Assembly (NCBI GenBank): GCA_024180945.1
Contig: JAKSGN010000006.1
Coordinates: forward strand, 992,001 to 1,056,000
DNA length: 64,000 nt
Source: Macrophomina tecta
Lineage: Eukaryota; Ascomycota; Dothideomycetes; Botryosphaeriales; Botryosphaeriaceae
Reading direction: 5' to 3'
Shown here: piece by piece, positions 36,442 to 48,155 of the stretch
Numbering within the stretch: position 1 is the first letter of the stretch
Layout: each line of letters starts with the position of its first letter
Notes under the pieces: generated by a model
Database searches by the model: none
Told to the model about the DNA's origin: nothing
What the model saw: the letters and a program-made list of their open reading frames with translations, nothing else
Translations under genes and position numbers: made by a program

Positions 36442-37286
36442 TCTGCCATCGCGCGTACGCACGATAAAAGCCATCAAATCAACGGCGTACAAGCCGCGCA
36501 TACATTCAGATCCACCGAAATTCAGTCCCTGCGACCTGAACGCCCGTGGAATCACAACCCTACTTCTACGAAAACCTGCATTATCTCAAGATAAACACAC
36601 ACAGTCGTCGCGCGAGAGTTGCAGTGGCAACAAGATATCCATGCTTCGCCTACTCAGAGAATGGATTTTGATTCCGCCACGTTGCAGAATAAGGAAATGG
36701 GACAAACGACAAGACGATCAAAGCCCAATACAGCAGCCAGCAAAGCATCTGGACCACTTACATTTTTCCGTACGGAAGATATGCAGACGCTAAAGAGATG
36801 ATGATGATGTAGTATACTACCCAAAATCCCCGGACTATTCAAAGACAAGCTTTTCCATTACCACAAACGTGAATCTCGATCATGAGCCATTATTGTAACG
36901 ATATACGACGTCTACGGCAACTATTAAATTGACTCGTATCTCACAGCAATCTATCATACACCGCAGAGGCTAAAAAATGAAAATTGAGCTTAAGGATTTC
37001 GAGGTGAACAATCTCGCAAGTTAAGTACTTGCTCGCCATCACGTATGCCTAATAACCGCAATTCCATCTGCTGGTTCAATGATAATGCTGATGCCCACTT
37101 TCACTCTATGCCAAAGCCATGCAGTAAAATGTATGCCAGTCATAGCCGCTGTGCTCTCGATAATGTGCGAACAAAAAAAAAGCAAAATACCAACCAGCCC
37201 TATCCTTTGACCGAATATGAACGCCTCGCTATGCCAGTTTGAAGCAGAAAGCACAAAAGGAAATGACCCACCACGCATACGTACAA

Positions 37287-40200
37287 TTACAGCTGCATGA
37301 ACTCCTCCGCTGAGTTGAAGTCCGGAGGCGGCCTCCTGAATATCACGCGCGACTTGGCGTCCAGCGCCGTGTACTGGTTGGTAATCCAAATACCCCAGTC
37401 TTCGTCCGGGAGCGTTTCGCACAGCGCGGCTGTGCGCCGAATCTCGTCGTCGCTCACACCAAACTCGTCGCGAGGGATCCAGATACAAGGCTTCGTCATT
37501 CGCAACGCCGCGTGCTCGAAGGCCTTACGCACAAGTACATCACGCTCATCTGGCGTCAAGTCCTCCAGTTCGTCGTGGTACCCTTGGAAGAGATATCCCG
37601 AGGTCTGCGGGGTCTTGCCGAGCTCCGGATCCGAGGGGTTGGTCGGCGATGAGTGAGAGGCCTGGTTGAGATCACGGTGATGGTGCCTGCTCATGCGCTT
37701 CGGCCTGCCGTTCATGGACGGTGAACTTTCTGCTCTGGTGACGCCGGTCATGCGACGTGATGGAGGCTGGGCATCCAAGTCCTGAAGCTCTATGGCGCTG
37801 TTTTTCTCACGCAACGAGGGGTTGCTGGATGCTGGGGTCTTGGCCTTCTCGTTCGGGCTGCTCTCCTCTTCCTCCAGCTCTGCCCACTTTTGTGCTAGAG
37901 CAGCCTCGAACTCCTCCTGGCGCTCCTGAGCCTCGTCTTCCATGGTGATGGGGACATACTTGAACAGAGGACCGAGAGATTTGTTCAGCATGTACTGGTA
38001 AATGACCGTCAAGATCAAAGTTACAATCATGACAATCGCATGCGGCGCGCAGACAACCTTGTTCTTCTCGTCACGCACGAGGAAGAACAGACCGATCAGA
38101 CAGAGCTGCATGACGTACAGGCCTGTGAACATCTGGTTGACTGCACGCGGGAAGTACAGGCCGCCGCTATCAATGTTCCAGCGGAGCACGTAGAAGGAGT
38201 TGTAGCGATACACGACCCAGAACAAAGCAGCGACAAAGCTGCCGAAGATGAGCATGAAGGGAGTGATGACCGAGTAAATCAGGACTGTAAAGGTTAGCAA
38301 ATCCAGACCTTGCGGCAGAGAAGATGGGGAACTCACCAATGCAAGCAAAGTTCGTGTGCACAGGAAAAAGAGTGCCCCACATAGTGTTGGGGAGGGTCTT
38401 CTGCCGGTTGAACTTGGCTCGCGCTGTGTCATCCAGAATCTTGCCCAGGATGAACCAAATGAACAGCTGTGGCAACTGGACTAGTTGTTGGGCTGAACCG
38501 TAAAGAGCTTGAAGCAGGAGATAGGAGAAGAAGTAGTTGGCACCACGAGGCAGGTTCTCGGCCAAGATGGTAGGCACTTGCAAGGGCGAGTTGAGGATCT
38601 CGTCGATAGTGGCTGTGATACCCGAACTGAGAGTAACGACGAGGAAGACCTGGACGAAGAGGAAGATGAACCAATAACCCTGCGTCTCGAGCTCTTCCTC
38701 AACACCGGTGAAAACACCGGTGAAGTTGATGAGCAGACGGAAAACCATCGGGAGAACCATGAGGAGGACGGCCTGGAGAGCTGGAGGCAAAGCACCCTGA
38801 ATGACAGATTTCAACCACCTGGGGAGATCAGCGACCCATTTGAGCCAATGGACAGTGTCTGCGATGCTGTCAAGCTGGGACAGCAGACCGACAAACGCCA
38901 TGGGAATTGCCCAAAGGATGATGATTCCTATGATGACGGCAATCACAAGAGCAGTCTTCGCATACGCAGTCCACCAAGGCGTAGAGAGGTTATCCCAAAT
39001 CACATCCTTCGGATCGATCTCCAGTATGCGAGGGCCCATGTTCTTGGGCCTGTGGTGCGTGATTGACTGACAAGCCATATGGGCGGCGACCTGGTGGTTG
39101 AACTGGATGAAGGCCGAGTTCATCAGCGGGAACTTGTCCAGGTTCTTCTCGTCCTCTTCGATCTCCTTGCTCAGTTCGATGAGCTGCAGGCGGCAGTAGA
39201 CAATGACGTCAACCTTGGAGCCGAAGGAAAACCACCAAGTGGGCCAAATCTTCCACCACCAATTGCAGCGAGGGAAGAGGGATAGCCTCATTGTCTCACG
39301 CTGGTTAGGTTTCAGGTACTTCGTCCACTCGCCCTCGACCTTCTCTTTCTCCAGCTCGCTCCTGTACTTGTCCCAGTCGATGATCGGTGGCTTTTTCGCA
39401 TACTTGTCCCTTTGCTTTTTCTCCTCCAGTTGCTGCTCTGTGTCGGCAGCCTTGATTCCGTCGGCGGCGGGATCGGGAGACCCCTCGGGAGTAAGATCCA
39501 GGTGAGGAGTGGGCATGCTCAGCGGGAACTCGTCGGACTCGCGCTGGAAAGGCTCGGGGCTGGGGAACGCGCTATTCCTCCGGAAAAGACGCAGAGGATT
39601 CATGTGGTGAAGGTTGCTGTCATCCTTCTTTCCCTCTTCCGCGATCGGCTCGGTTTGGCTGCGCACGCGAGAACGAGACACGTTCGGGGAAGAATGCATG
39701 GCAGGTGACTTGAAGGGAGCTCCGCTTGAAGAGATGCGCTTTCCATCAGCGCCCCTGTGCAAGTAGTCTCTGCTGTTAGTTCGAGGGCTCTTGTGCGGAG
39801 CGGTGTTGGCGCGCCGGAGATGGTCCTTCGAAGGGCCGAGATGGCCAATGCCAGGCAAATCGGCGACTGCATCAACCTCGCCATCCAGGTCCGGCACGAA
39901 ACCAACAGGGTTGGCGGCGCTGAAACTCTTGTCAATGTTGTCTCGAGCTCTTCCAATGCCTGTGACCACGCCCTCGGTGGTCTCTTTACCCAGCCTTTCC
40001 ATGCCGTGGCCAATAGTTTCAAAGCCACGACCGATGCCGTGGCCGACAGCGCCAAAGCCGCGACCAACGGCCTGCAGGCCTTGGCCAAAAGGGATGGGCA
40101 GCCGGCCGCGCTTTGCGGATTTGGTACTCTTGGAGTCGGCTTCCTCCTCGGCGTGCTCAATGGCTTGATCAATTTCTTCATCGACATTATGAGGAATGTT

Positions 40201-41199
40201 GGGACTGTTGACGGCAAGACCAGCGTCGTTGGCCATGGCCTCAGCCAGGCGCTGATCATTGGCATCATCAGCATCCTTCTCCGCCTGCGTCTTCCGGCCA
40301 TTCTTCTTCTCCTCCTTCCTCCGCATTTGCAGGGCCTTGCGCTTGCAGGCGCGAATGAGTGACGTCTCGGCAGCCTCGAGCCTTCTAGCGATTTCCAGCT
40401 GTTTGTTCTTCTTGTCCAGCAGGTCGCCGTAGTCGCGGTTGATCCAAATATTGCGGATGCCACCCGGGAAAGCGTCAAACAGGGCATCGAGAGCGTCGAC
40501 ATTGCACCACTTGTCAGGGATGTTGCTGACGAGGACGGTAGTGGCGGAGGCACGGATACGATGGGAGGGCGAGGTCATCCAGCGCTGGCGCTCCTGGATG
40601 TAGTTGAGCAGTTCGTCGTAGAAGACGTAGCAGGCCCAGATGATGACGACGATGGCGACAACCAGATGGCCGGTGTAGCGATTGGTGTGGGTATTTCCAA
40701 TGTTGCCCCATCCATACTCGTCGAGGCCGTTGTTGCTCGGATTATCAATGCCCGCGGTGTTGAGCGGCAGGATGATGGGGAGGACGACGATCATGAGCGG
40801 CAAAAACAATTTGAGCTCCATGAAGAGCAGGCGCACAAAGCAATAGGCGTCGAGACCGCATTTTTCGATAAAGGGCTTGCGCTTCGTCTCGAAGACGGGC
40901 TTGATCCAGGTGAACCAGCCGTGCGGCGGAGGGTCGAATCGTTGGCGCTCAGGTACGAGGTAGGTGGTCGGCGCACTAGACAGCGGGACGTCAGCGGTCG
41001 CGATGCCGGGTGGGGGCGCGGCGGGAAAGGGGGGGGCGCACTAGATGCGCGAGTACTTCTGGCGCAGCAGGTAGAAGATCCAGAAGAAGGCGCTGAAGAA
41101 GACCACGCCGGTAATCAGCGAGGCCATCAGCTGGCCGAAGGAGATGCCCTCATTCTGCAGGGCCTTGCTGGCGTTGGGGTCCTGGTCAAAGACGGACAT
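37287..41199 (-). CDS. CSC1/OSCA/TMEM63-family cation channel (RSN1/PHM7 type)
   Basis: Three exons (41042-41199, 38337-40975, 37287-38284) with 66- and 52-nt introns give 1264 residues. Domains in order: first membrane helix (about 20-45, LITGVVFFSAFFWIFYLL) and the following RIYAP motif; late-exocytosis N-terminal domain; PHM7_cyt, whose RRM-like fold starts at TVLVSNIP (about 199) and resumes at VIVYCRL; the RSN1 7TM core (about 715 onward: ALVIAVIIGIIILWAIP and following helices); and a cytosolic C-terminal domain (FEHAALRMTKPCIWIPRDE, WGIWITNQYTALD). By family it is a hyperosmolality/stretch-gated cation channel of the plasma membrane. An insertion of about 335 residues (270-604) splits PHM7_cyt; it is charged and Ser/Pro-rich and has a Gly-rich amphipathic repeat (about 350-380). 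Confidence 0.92.
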
Positions 41200-42810
41200 G
41201 CTGGCAGGCGGTGCTATGCGGCGGCAGGATGCATGAGGCAGGCACAGGAGGACGGCGGGAGTGGAGCGGGGCGGAGGGGTAGGGTGGTTGTAGGAAGGAT
41301 AGCAGAGGCGGCAGTGGTCAGTTCGCGGACTGGACGAGGGCGCAGGGTGGGCTAAGTGTGGGCGAGTGAGGCCAGCGCAACCGCGTCGCCAGCTCCGTGC
41401 GCCGGGCGCAGGGCCAAACAAGAGTGGGCCCCTCGACCGTCGACGTCACCGGGCCTGATTGGCCTGCCTCGCGTGCCGCGCCGTTTGCGCGCTTGGCGGC
41501 CGTCCAGCTCAGCCTCTGCGCGAGTCGACGGGCCGGTGGCGAGACGGGCGTTGAGCGCGGGCGGCGGGCGGAGGCTCTGGGCCAACGCTTCGCCGCGACA
41601 CGCACCAGGCCGAAACACTTCTCGCCGCCCGGCAGCGCTGCGTGATCGCCGCATGGGGAGCAGCAGCTCTACCGCGGCGCTGCTCCACCGCGCTCGCTGA
41701 TCCGCTGCCGCCAACTCACCACGGCCACCGGCGCCGTCATCGGCCTGGGGGGACCATTTCGACCTTCCTTGCATCGCCGCTAGCCGCCTGCCTGTCGCGC
41801 CGATCCGCGCCTCCGCCTGGCCCGCCAAACCAGCGCGCGCCACCCAAACCGCTCGCCGTGCTCGCCTCCAGCAAGCAAACCGCCACCTCGTGGTTTGCTG
41901 CCCCAACGCTGCTGGCAATCCTCATTCTCCGTGTCGCAGGAGTCTGCAGGTCGACGGCGTGCGCAAACTGCAGAAGCCGTATCCGTATCTCGGGGCGGAT
42001 CTCGCATATCTCGATCCTTGAAACATCATCCCTGCCCGCCCGCAGCCTCGAAAAATTCGAGCAAACCACAATTGACCGCTGCGCCACCTCCGCCCTGCTG
42101 CGCCACACGTGCCCCTCGGTTCTCGCCATGTGCTTTGCTCCCGCGGCTCTGTCCAGCCGCTCGCCGACTTTCATCCAGCCACGAAAGCCCTCTCTGCCAG
42201 CAACCGTCCGCACCAAGAGACCTCCGCCCGTTCTCCTCCCAGGCCACCATTCTGGCCTGTTGCCCGTCTTATACCTGAGTCAACTTCTGTCTCAGTGCCC
42301 CCCTCTGGCCCCCGACCCCCGTTCGCCCTTTCATCCCATCACCACTCCCATCCCCTTCGGCCATCAACACAAAACGCCCTGCGCGCACAGCTCCATCCAC
42401 CGCCTCTGATCTCACCGGCAATTAAACCCCCGGCCTCGTGCCCCCTAATCGCATCGCGTCGTCATTTTCCTCGCATTATCCGGCACGAGCCTGCACATTA
42501 CTTTGGCGAGATTGCGATGCACTGCATTCTCCTCACCTCCCGGCCGACATTCCCGCTCTCTTAGTAATCCACACCCCCTTGTGGAACTGCTGCTGTGTCT
42601 GAAAGAGAAGCGGACGAGTTCATGGACAACCATTTAGACGCTTGTTAGTGCAACCACTGTTCTACACTCCACATCCAGAACATGCTTCGAGCGTCACGCG
42701 GCTGCCACCGCCAAAACAGGTGGGCCGATTGAGACAATGTCTTCCACGTCATCTGGATTCATACATGCTATCGCCTACCCGTCCTCCAGCCATCAGCCAC
42801 TCAGGGCTCA
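41200..42810. other. Gene-free stretch
   Basis: It holds the promoter of the channel gene and the 3' flank of the oxidoreductase gene. The plus-strand ORF at 41642-42409 is Pro/Ser/Arg-rich and mirrors GC composition; I do not support it. Confidence 0.5.
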
Positions 42811-44726
42811 TCAACTGCGCTTTGCGTCCAGCGAGTTTCCCCTCTTCACCTCCTCCTTCCACATCAATCTCTCTTCCTCTACAACGCCGGGGCCTTTGTA
42901 CACACTGCCGTACAAGCCAGACGCCCAGTCTTCGCCTTCGCCCTTCTTCGGCGCCTTCCTGCGGTACCACCTCCCGTACACCAACAGATAGTACAACCGG
43001 AAACACAGCAGCGCGAATTTGTCCCTCTCAAGATCCTCGGGGTAGGTGGCACCCAGGTCTACAGCCGCGGCGATGCCACTCATGATAGCCACCTCATGCG
43101 CGTTTATGAGCGTCCACGAAGACGCAAACCTTGTGTGCCGACGGCCCTGCAAAAGCCACATCCACGGCACCACAAACGCGTAGTGTGTCCATGAATGGCA
43201 GAGCTGATGCCACCAGTCCTTCCTGATGATCTTTGCCGCGTCGATCTCGTTGTCGGTCCACAAATGTCCATCCCGCTTCTTGTTCAGGAAGATCGTCTGA
43301 AACACGTGGTTATCAAAATCCACATCCGGCGGAAACTGCGCCTGGTAGTTGGTGCAGTCGAAGCACATTTCCAGCTTGGTCATGTCCTGCTCGTACGGCT
43401 TGATGTAGTACATTGGCCGGAAAGACTTCTTCGCAAACTCACACCGGGCCGTCATGTCCTCACCACCGAGGCTCGTCACCGCCTGCTCCGAGTTGAATCC
43501 GTTCTCGTAGTGGCGACGCATGTAATCGGCATCGCAGTGCGTGATGGTGATGTCGTCGGAGAACTTGGCCGAGCCTAGCACGCGGGATTCGCGCCAGGAC
43601 GCCGTCCTACCCAGTAGTCGTTTGGACGTGTCGGCACTAGAGACAAGACAACCCGTTAGCGCGCGCACAATCCTGGCGCAACAATTGCCGCATCAGGCAA
43701 TGAATGGGGCGGTCAATGACGTACAGGCAACACAGCACCAATTCATCATACCGCTCCTCGACCTCCTCAGCCCCCGCATCGGCATTGCTGGTCTCGTCCT
43801 CGGGCGCCCCTGCGCTCGCCGGATTGTGCCCATCCGCCGTCGGCGTCCGCTTGGCCGTCCTGACCACGACGCCCTTCCTCCCCCTCTCCACCACCCGCGT
43901 CAGCTCCGTCGACAACCTTACCTCGACACCCCTGGCCACCAAATCCTTCCGCCAGTCCTCATAAAAGTTGGCGAAATTCGGAAACACAACCATCGGCGGC
44001 GCATTGCTCGCGATGCTCTTGTCATCCGGCGGATACCACATCCCGTACGTCGGACTGGTGCACAGCCGCTCGAGAATAATGCTCGGCACCTCGGGCGTGT
44101 AGTTACCCGTACCCAAAAACAGCGCAACCATGGGCAGCGCCACCGCGTTGGCGAACTCGTAGCTGAAGCGGAACAGCTTCATCAGCAGCTTGATCGGCAG
44201 CAGCGCGAAGACCAGCTCCAGCGCGCGCACGATGCCCAGCATCCGCGCGAAGCGCTTCACCTCGCTCTGGTGCCGCTCCAGCAGCTTGGTCGGGTAGACG
44301 TTGGTCCAGAAGGTGTCGCCTTTGCCGAACGAGACGTGCAGCGACACGGGGTTCGCCGCGTGCCCTTGGCGCGCGAACATGGTCAGCGTGTGGTGGAAGA
44401 TGTAGGACCCGCCTTGCACGCCTTGGTTCAGCCAGGAGGCGCCGTGGCGCTGCTTGTCGAGCGGGATGGAGAAGGCTTGGCCGCCGCAGTAGGAGACGCT
44501 GTCGATGAGCGTGACGGCGAACTTGTCCGGGTGTTGCGAGAGGTGATAGGCTGTGGACATGCCTGGAGGAACGGGGCTGCGGGTTAGCTGGGGAGCTAGG
44601 ATTGAGAGAGGCACATGCTTTCCCTTTCGTGGAGGGCTATGCATGCGTGAGTCGCCATGAACACTTACCGGCAGCTCCGGCTCCCACCACCAGCACCTTC
44701 TTCTTGCCATCCTTTTTACTCGCCAT
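42811..44726 (-). CDS. FAD/NAD(P)-binding (amine-oxidase-like) oxidoreductase
   Basis: Three exons (44669-44726, 43725-44562, 42811-43636; introns 106 and 88 nt) give 573 residues. The first exon ends inside the Rossmann dinucleotide motif VVGAGAAG (residues 13-20), completed across the intron by GMSTAYHL; an acidic residue follows at the end of beta-2 (TLIDSVSYCGGQ). The middle has a substrate-domain-like segment (WYPPDDKSIASNAPPMVVF) and the second strand set (GVEVRLSTELTRVV, YDELVLCC). A conserved-looking C-terminal part (HLWTDNEIDAAKIIRKDWWHQL, LINAHEVAIMSGIAAAVDLG) completes the flavoprotein fold. There is no signal peptide and no clear membrane anchor, though one hydrophobic stretch lies in the middle. 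The substrate is unknown; 'amine oxidase-like' describes the fold only. Confidence 0.85.
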
Positions 44727-46339
44727 GTCGTTCGCAATCGGCAGCAGCGGCGGGGCTGACTCTCCAGAAACGGGCATTGATGGGGGGCCGAGCAGCTCTG
44801 TGCGACTCTAGCAAGCCCTCCTCTCTCACGACCCGCGCGTTGTCGGTGCGCGAGGAGCTTGCGTTTAATCGAGAGATATGGGGTGGAGACGGAGCACGAG
44901 GCGGGGTCGGCGCGCATTTTTGTCTCGCAGCGCGTGCTCGCACGAAGCTCCAGTCAAGCTCTCAGTTGTGTGCGTCATGACTTTGTTTAGACACATGAAA
45001 GGGCTGAGGTCAGGACTCTCCACGGCTGCAACGGGTTAAGCGCCGATCCGCGGGATCGATCGAGGTGCCAGAGAGATTGCCGACCGCTTAGATCCGGGGC
45101 TATGCATCGGTGGCATGGGTGGATCGCTTCTGCGACTGGCGATTGATGATGCGGCTTGCACTTTCTGCATGGGACAGCTTGTGGTGGTTGGAGATGGCTA
45201 ACTGCGTGTTGCGTTCGCCTGGCGAGAGCTGAGGCGCGGAAAATCGTGACGTCAGGCGAAGAAGGAAGATCCCAGCGGAATGCGTTGTCCTTGGTCAAAA
45301 AAAGGTTATTATACAACACTGGGTTTGAGCTTAACTCTTTGTTTAACTCAATTGCTGTCGTCAGTACTGTCGGTACATGAACTCCCCGGACACTCACGCA
45401 TGCACGTGCTTGCGCGCTTCTAAGCTAATGTGAGTAATGTGAGGCGTCCTGCAAGCTCCCGCACTTGAACCATCGCACAAAGCGGACGCTAGTCTTCCGC
45501 GTGGTCTCGTATGCAGCTCTCTATTTGGATCCTTAAATCTTGACACCAAAAAATTCTCCAGAATTCCTCTTCGACCAGGACAGGCTCGGGTCGCCCTGAG
45601 GAAAGTAGCTCGCGCGAGAAACGAAAAGAACGGCCCCAAAGTGACCAATAACATGTTCCCATGAACAGGCCTTTCATCGTGCAGCCCCTTCTGCTTGATA
45701 AGGATTTCCGCCATTTCCTTCACATCTTGCTATGAGAAGTCTTCCTCCCCATCTCTGGACGAAGAGCAAGGGGAGGAAAAAACAAATACAATCTCCGACG
45801 ACGGACTAGCCGAAATGGGCAGGTCCTCCAATTACCCGCAGCCAATGTCTCCACAACCCGACGCTTCCGTCTGTTTGGAGTTCACCCACTGCATGTGGAG
45901 CACGTAGGCCGTGTGTTGCAAATGTAGAGTGGGTATGCTTATGGCTCAGGAGCACAAGTGGTGGGTCTGCTTTACTAAAACTAAAGTGATGGCTTCAGTC
46001 GGAGGGCCCACAGTCGTTGGTCTCATTCTTTACGCCTTAGGGCAGCTACACTGCCGTGTGGGATCTGAGAGAGAGCTTCGGAGCCGACAGAGAGACGGAG
46101 AGCCATCAAGATGCAAGATTTGTCATTGCTCATCTTCTGTAGAGCAGAACGGATATATCCCATCTATCTTTACTGTAGATTCTACGAGAGCAAAGAAAGA
46201 ACATCTAAAAGAAAAAGGTTTTTGCCTGATAAAGGAGCCGCCCAATCCCAATCTCGTCTGTAGGCTGGTATTTCATGAACCCCAAGATGCACTCATTACA
46301 ACGAACGACACACTCCACGCGCCGCGCCGCTCCCTCTTC
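44727..46339. other. Gene-free stretch
   Basis: It holds the promoter of the oxidoreductase gene and the 3' flank of the receptor gene. I see no gene. Short ORFs on both strands at 45394-45723 were considered, but nothing is recognisable. Confidence 0.5.
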
Positions 46340-48155
46340 TCACGCCGCATAACACCTCGCACTAACCGTAACCCCACGTTTCCCGCCCACCAGCCCTTCG
46401 GGCAGCTCACTCGCCCTCCTCTCCCTGCTCGCCGCGCTCTCGCCCCTCTCCACGCTCTCCACCTCATCCAACTTGACCCACTCCGACCCCACGCCGTACC
46501 CGAACCCGTACCCGTCCTCAGCCTTGCTGACTCTCTGCACGATACTCGTGCTCGTGTCGATCGCGCCGCCGCCGCCGCCCCGACTCCGATTGGTGCCATC
46601 GCCATAGTACCCGTTGCTGTACTTGCCCGCAGCCCCGGCGGAGGAACCGCGGCCCGCGAGGCGCGGGAACCACTTGTACAGCAGGGCGCGCATGGCGGGC
46701 AGGCAGGCGCACAGGATGCCCGCGTGCACCTCGATTGTCGACCAGTAGCCGATGGGCACGTAGTCCCAGGTGACGTTCTGCGTCGACGCGAACTGGATCA
46801 TCCACTTGAGGCGGAGCATCGAGACCACCGTAACACTTGAACGAGGGAAAAAAGCGGCGGATCAGTTAGCCTCATCCCATAGCTCTCGGGAATAGGAAGA
46901 AGGATGATGCGCTAGCAAAAGAAAACAGAAAAAGAAAAAGAAAAAAAAACTGAAAAAAAAAAGGGAAAAACTCACAACAACCCCACCGAAAACATGCACA
47001 TGACGTGCACCTTCTTGCGGGTGCTAAGCACCAGTTTCCAGACTTGCGGCACCGGCAGCGTGATCACGACGAGGTCCAGCACGATGTTGAAGGACGCGCT
47101 CGACCAGCCGAGCGCGTTGACGTTGATGCACTGGCCCTCGTGCTCGCCGTCCCAGTGCTTCCAGGCGTAGTTGATGGGCTTGCATTGCAGCGAGACGGCC
47201 ATGACGAAGGCGATGGCGTAGGCGGCGCAGCAGAATATGGTGAAGTAGACGATGTTGCGGAAGCGCCGCTCGGGGAAGATGCGCAGGTAGAAGCAGCAGA
47301 TGGAGATTTTGACGAGGGAGAGGGAGGTGATGTAGAGGGATTCGTCGAAGTAGTAGATCTGTGGTTGGACGGGGTCAGTGTACCTTAGCACGGAAGAGGC
47401 GCGCCGAAAGACCCACGTAGAGAATGTGTGTGATGTCCTTCGGGGTGACTGTCCACATGTCTCTTCCAAGTCCAGAGTCGGCCACTGCAAATTAGCTGTC
47501 AGAATCCCTGACCGAGTTAACATACCCCCGACGAGAACTTACAAACAACCGAGAGGGCGGAGAGCGGTATCATCGTAAGCTGGTTCAATCCATCTCAGCA
47601 CATCTTCTACTGCGCGAAATGCCCACGATGATACTCACCAATGTCATCATCATCACCGCATCATCCCATCCAAAGTCTCCGCCCAGCGAAGGTAGACGCG
47701 CCAATAGCCTCAGCCCAATCGCAACGAGAGCTACGACAGCTCCCCCAACGCCAATGTAGGAGACATGCTTCGTCCTGTTGCGCGGCTCCGCTCCGCAGGA
47801 GCTCAGTGTGACGTTCTTGGTAAAGAGCGCTTGTTTGACGGTGCACGTCGCGGCGACGCAGGCTTCGACCTCTTTGGTCAAGGACTCGTCGGTGCAGATG
47901 CAGGTCACGTTCGTCGGGGCACACGTCGAGAAGTACTGCACGCCCTGCATCAAGCATGTCCTCTGCCAAGCGTCAGTGTCAACCCCTCAGCCGCTTCACA
48001 TGTGAGCGCTTTTTTCGTTTCTCCAGCCGAAAGAAGTCTGGTAATGTACATACCCCGCATGCTGGTAGCGCTTCCAGGATTGGCTCTAGGGGATTGGATA
48101 CGGCCAAAGTCAGCAGCGGGCTCAGTGCGAGCACCAGCAGCCAGGAGCACCGCAT
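46340..48155 (-). CDS. CFEM-domain, seven-transmembrane PTH11-type receptor
   Basis: Six exons (48054-48155, 47639-47962, 47543-47579, 47417-47484, 46976-47358, 46340-46835) give 469 residues. A signal peptide (MRCSWLLVLALSPLLTLA) leads into a CFEM domain (about 28-85) with eight cysteines (starting ALPACG, then CLMQ, STCAP, CICTD, EACV, ATC). Seven membrane helices of the fungal 'rhodopsin' (PTH11-like) domain follow, with motifs DFGWDDAVM, GLGRDMW, YFDESLYI, KISICCFYLRIFP, CKPINYAW, CINVNALGW and a final helix near YVPIGYWSTIEVHAG. The C-terminal tail (about 375-469) is Gly/Ser/Arg-rich and cytosolic. Family members are plasma-membrane receptors; the best studied senses surfaces in rice-blast appressorium formation. 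The ligand here is unknown. The fifth intron (140 nt) has a long polypyrimidine stretch on the coding strand. Confidence 0.9.

Larger units (their letters stand above)
32108..37286. other. 5.2-kb gene-free, simple-repeat-rich stretch
   Basis: I find no gene on either strand. The stretch holds several microsatellites and homopolymers: T14 at 32180-32193, (CTCC)n at 32826-32854, A20 at 33221-33240, CTCTC repeats at 34106-34126, (CT)16 at 34518-34550, an A-run at 34736-34754, T18 at about 36077-36094 and (CAA)n(CAC)n at 36405-36441. ORFs such as that at 34298-35422 are translations of these repeats. Confidence 0.6.

Noticed and set aside
41642..42409. 255-codon plus-strand ORF upstream of the oxidoreductase 3' end
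   Set aside because: Pro/Ser/Arg-rich in all frames, with no domain and no splice or start support.
45394..45723. 109-codon minus-strand ORF and a 62-codon ORF in another frame
   Set aside because: They looked briefly like fragments of one coding region in two frames, but I could not tie them to any family or splice model.
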